From NCBI GenBank assembly GCA_965661105.1, contig CBFICR010000113.1:1-6882 (forward strand): 6,882 nucleotides of DNA, given 5' to 3'. The notes under the pieces were generated by a model. The model was not told where the DNA came from. It saw nothing but the letters and a program-made list of their open reading frames with translations, and made no database searches. This stretch comes from Eutrophocola sp965661105 (GTDB taxonomy: Bacteria; Pseudomonadota; Gammaproteobacteria; Pseudomonadales; Pseudohongiellaceae). The position numbers and the translations under genes were made by a program. Positions 5,822-6,882 of the stretch are shown in pieces; within the stretch, counting starts at the first letter, position 1; each line of letters starts with the position of its first letter.

Positions 5822-6882
5822 GTGCAAAAATATTTAGTGATAAAAGGAATTATTAAACCTGGCAGGTTTGTTTTTCTGGTTATGAGTTTTTATGCATTGG
5901 CCCTTCCGGGGATTGCTGCTGAGTCGGATGCTGTCCTGCCGGATGGGCGTTTTGCCATTGCTGGTTACGGTGACGTGACCTATGAGGAAAGCGACTTGCA
6001 AGACAGCAGCGTTTTTGTAACTTCTTTCAACCCGATTTTTTTGTTCCGCCTGAACAACAATCTGCATGTTGAAGCTGAAGTGGAAATGACATTGGATGAT
6101 ACCGGAGGCACTGAAACTGAGCTTGAATACGCAGATATTCATTATTTTTTGACCGATACGGTCACTTTGACAGCTGGGAAATTCCTGCTGCCATTTGGCC
6201 AGTTCAGTCAAAATCTACACCCCAGCTGGATTAACAGAACTCCCTGGACTCCCGGTATTTATGGCAGTCACCAAAGTGCGCAAGCGATGACTGCGTTACT
6301 CCCGGTTCTTAGTGATGTTGGTGTGGCGCTTCAGAAAACCTTTGTACTGAATACAAGACAAAAAGTTTTTGTGGATGTCTTCATGACGAATGGTGCCAGG
6401 GCCGAAGCGGAGCATGATGAGGGGATTTTAGAAGAAATCGAATCCGATGAGCATGATGAAGAATTACCTGAAGTGGAATTTGAAGCCACAAGTGGTGATA
6501 ACAATAAAAACAAAGCTTTTGGTGGTCGTGTTGCCTACGCTTTTTTACCGAATATTGAAATAGGGGCTTCCTATTACAACGCCAGTTACGATGATATCGC
6601 TAGTCTGGATATTACCGCTAAGGGTTTGGACATTAATTACTTCACACAACATTTTCTGCTACGTGGTGAATACATTGAAACAGATACTGATGGTCTGGAA
6701 GAAGCTGAAGATGGTGGTAATGATATTCACAATTTCAGAAGAAATGGCTGGTATCTGCAGGGGACTTTTCACCTGGGCGGATTATTTGAATCTCTGGGAA
6801 GTACGGAGTTTGTAGTGGAGAGAGCTAAAACCAACAAACTGGAGGAAGCAGACAGGTGGGTATACGGTTTGAATTACTGGAT
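5822..6882 (+). CDS. Porin-like outer-membrane beta-barrel protein, GTG start, 3' end outside window
   Basis: The frame runs from GTG at 5822 without a stop to the window edge, 353 full codons. Residues 1-33 form a signal peptide: basic head, hydrophobic core about 16-30, cleavage probably at A33|E34 (PGIAA|ESDA). The mature part shows alternating beta-strands as in trimeric porins and OprO/P-like barrels. FAIAGYGDVTY (44-54) is a first strand. ELEYADIHYFL, then AGKFLLPFGQF (118-128) and LHPSWINR (132-139), form the 'GKF-x-x-PFG...HP-x-W-I' block seen in this type of protein. Residues 195-221 are an acidic insertion with H198 and H211 between two strands, followed by an Asn/Lys stretch (226-231). 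A second acidic loop lies at 286-301. Such loops could face the outside and bind cations, but this is inference. The exact family and substrate are not recognised. Position after copper genes suggests, but does not prove, a metal-related role. Confidence 0.8.
   Translation, partial: MQKYLVIKGIIKPGRFVFLVMSFYALALPGIAAESDAVLPDGRFAIAGYGDVTYEESDLQDSSVFVTSFNPIFLFRLNNNLHVEAEVEMTLDDTGGTETELEYADIHYFLTDTVTLTAGKFLLPFGQFSQNLHPSWINRTPWTPGIYGSHQSAQAMTALLPVLSDVGVALQKTFVLNTRQKVFVDVFMTNGARAEAEHDEGILEEIESDEHDEELPEVEFEATSGDNNKNKAFGGRVAYAFLPNIEIGASYYNASYDDIASLDITAKGLDINYFTQHFLLRGEYIETDTDGLEEAEDGGNDIHNFRRNGWYLQGTFHLGGLFESLGSTEFVVERAKTNKLEEADRWVYGLNYW

Noticed and set aside
5834..6211. A 125-codon minus-strand frame at the start of the porin-like gene.
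   Set aside because: The + strand here encodes a clear signal peptide and beta-strand pattern with a strong ribosome site. The minus frame has no recognisable domain.
6591..6815. A 74-codon + strand frame beginning with ATG 6591.
   Set aside because: It is in another frame inside the porin-like gene, whose own frame remains open and shows continued beta-strand pattern.

Overview
This window most likely comes from a proteobacterium of moderate GC content, probably a gammaproteobacterium. The evidence is the Cus-type tripartite efflux genes, the outer-membrane proteins and the Shine-Dalgarno signals. Genus cannot be read from the sequence. All genes lie on the + strand and all concern the cell envelope. 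The theme is removal and handling of copper or silver.

Positions 1-4944 hold a compact cusC-cusB-cusA operon. It begins with the last 67 codons of a TolC-family outer-membrane channel. Next is a 523-residue periplasmic adaptor (CusB) that carries both an N-terminal methionine metal-binding motif and a C-terminal CusF-type copper chaperone domain. Last is a 1040-residue RND pump (CusA). The gaps are 12 and 32 bases, which suggests one transcript. There is no separate cusF gene; its role appears to be fused to the adaptor. CusA keeps the three periplasmic methionines and the methionine relay of E. coli CusA, but the lysine of its proton relay (K984 in E. coli) is replaced by valine.

Positions 4945-5113 are a short noncoding gap with a weak possible terminator. 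Positions 5114-5545 encode a small periplasmic CopC-like copper-binding protein with an intact Cu(II) site and a His/Met-rich tail. No copD follows it.

Positions 5546-5821 are noncoding. They include a purine-rich stretch and a promoter-like element with the 19-base spacer and 21-bp dyad layout typical of MerR-family metal regulators such as CueR. From 5822 to the window end runs a GTG-initiated, signal-peptide-bearing outer-membrane beta-barrel protein that resembles porins. It has an acidic, histidine-containing insertion and is cut off by the window edge.

Inferred joint working: CopC and the CusF domain bind periplasmic copper, CusB passes it to CusA, and CusA with CusC expels it across the outer membrane. 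The porin-like protein may affect metal passage, but its substrate is unknown. No regulator gene lies in the window. I found no RNA gene, mobile element or CRISPR array.
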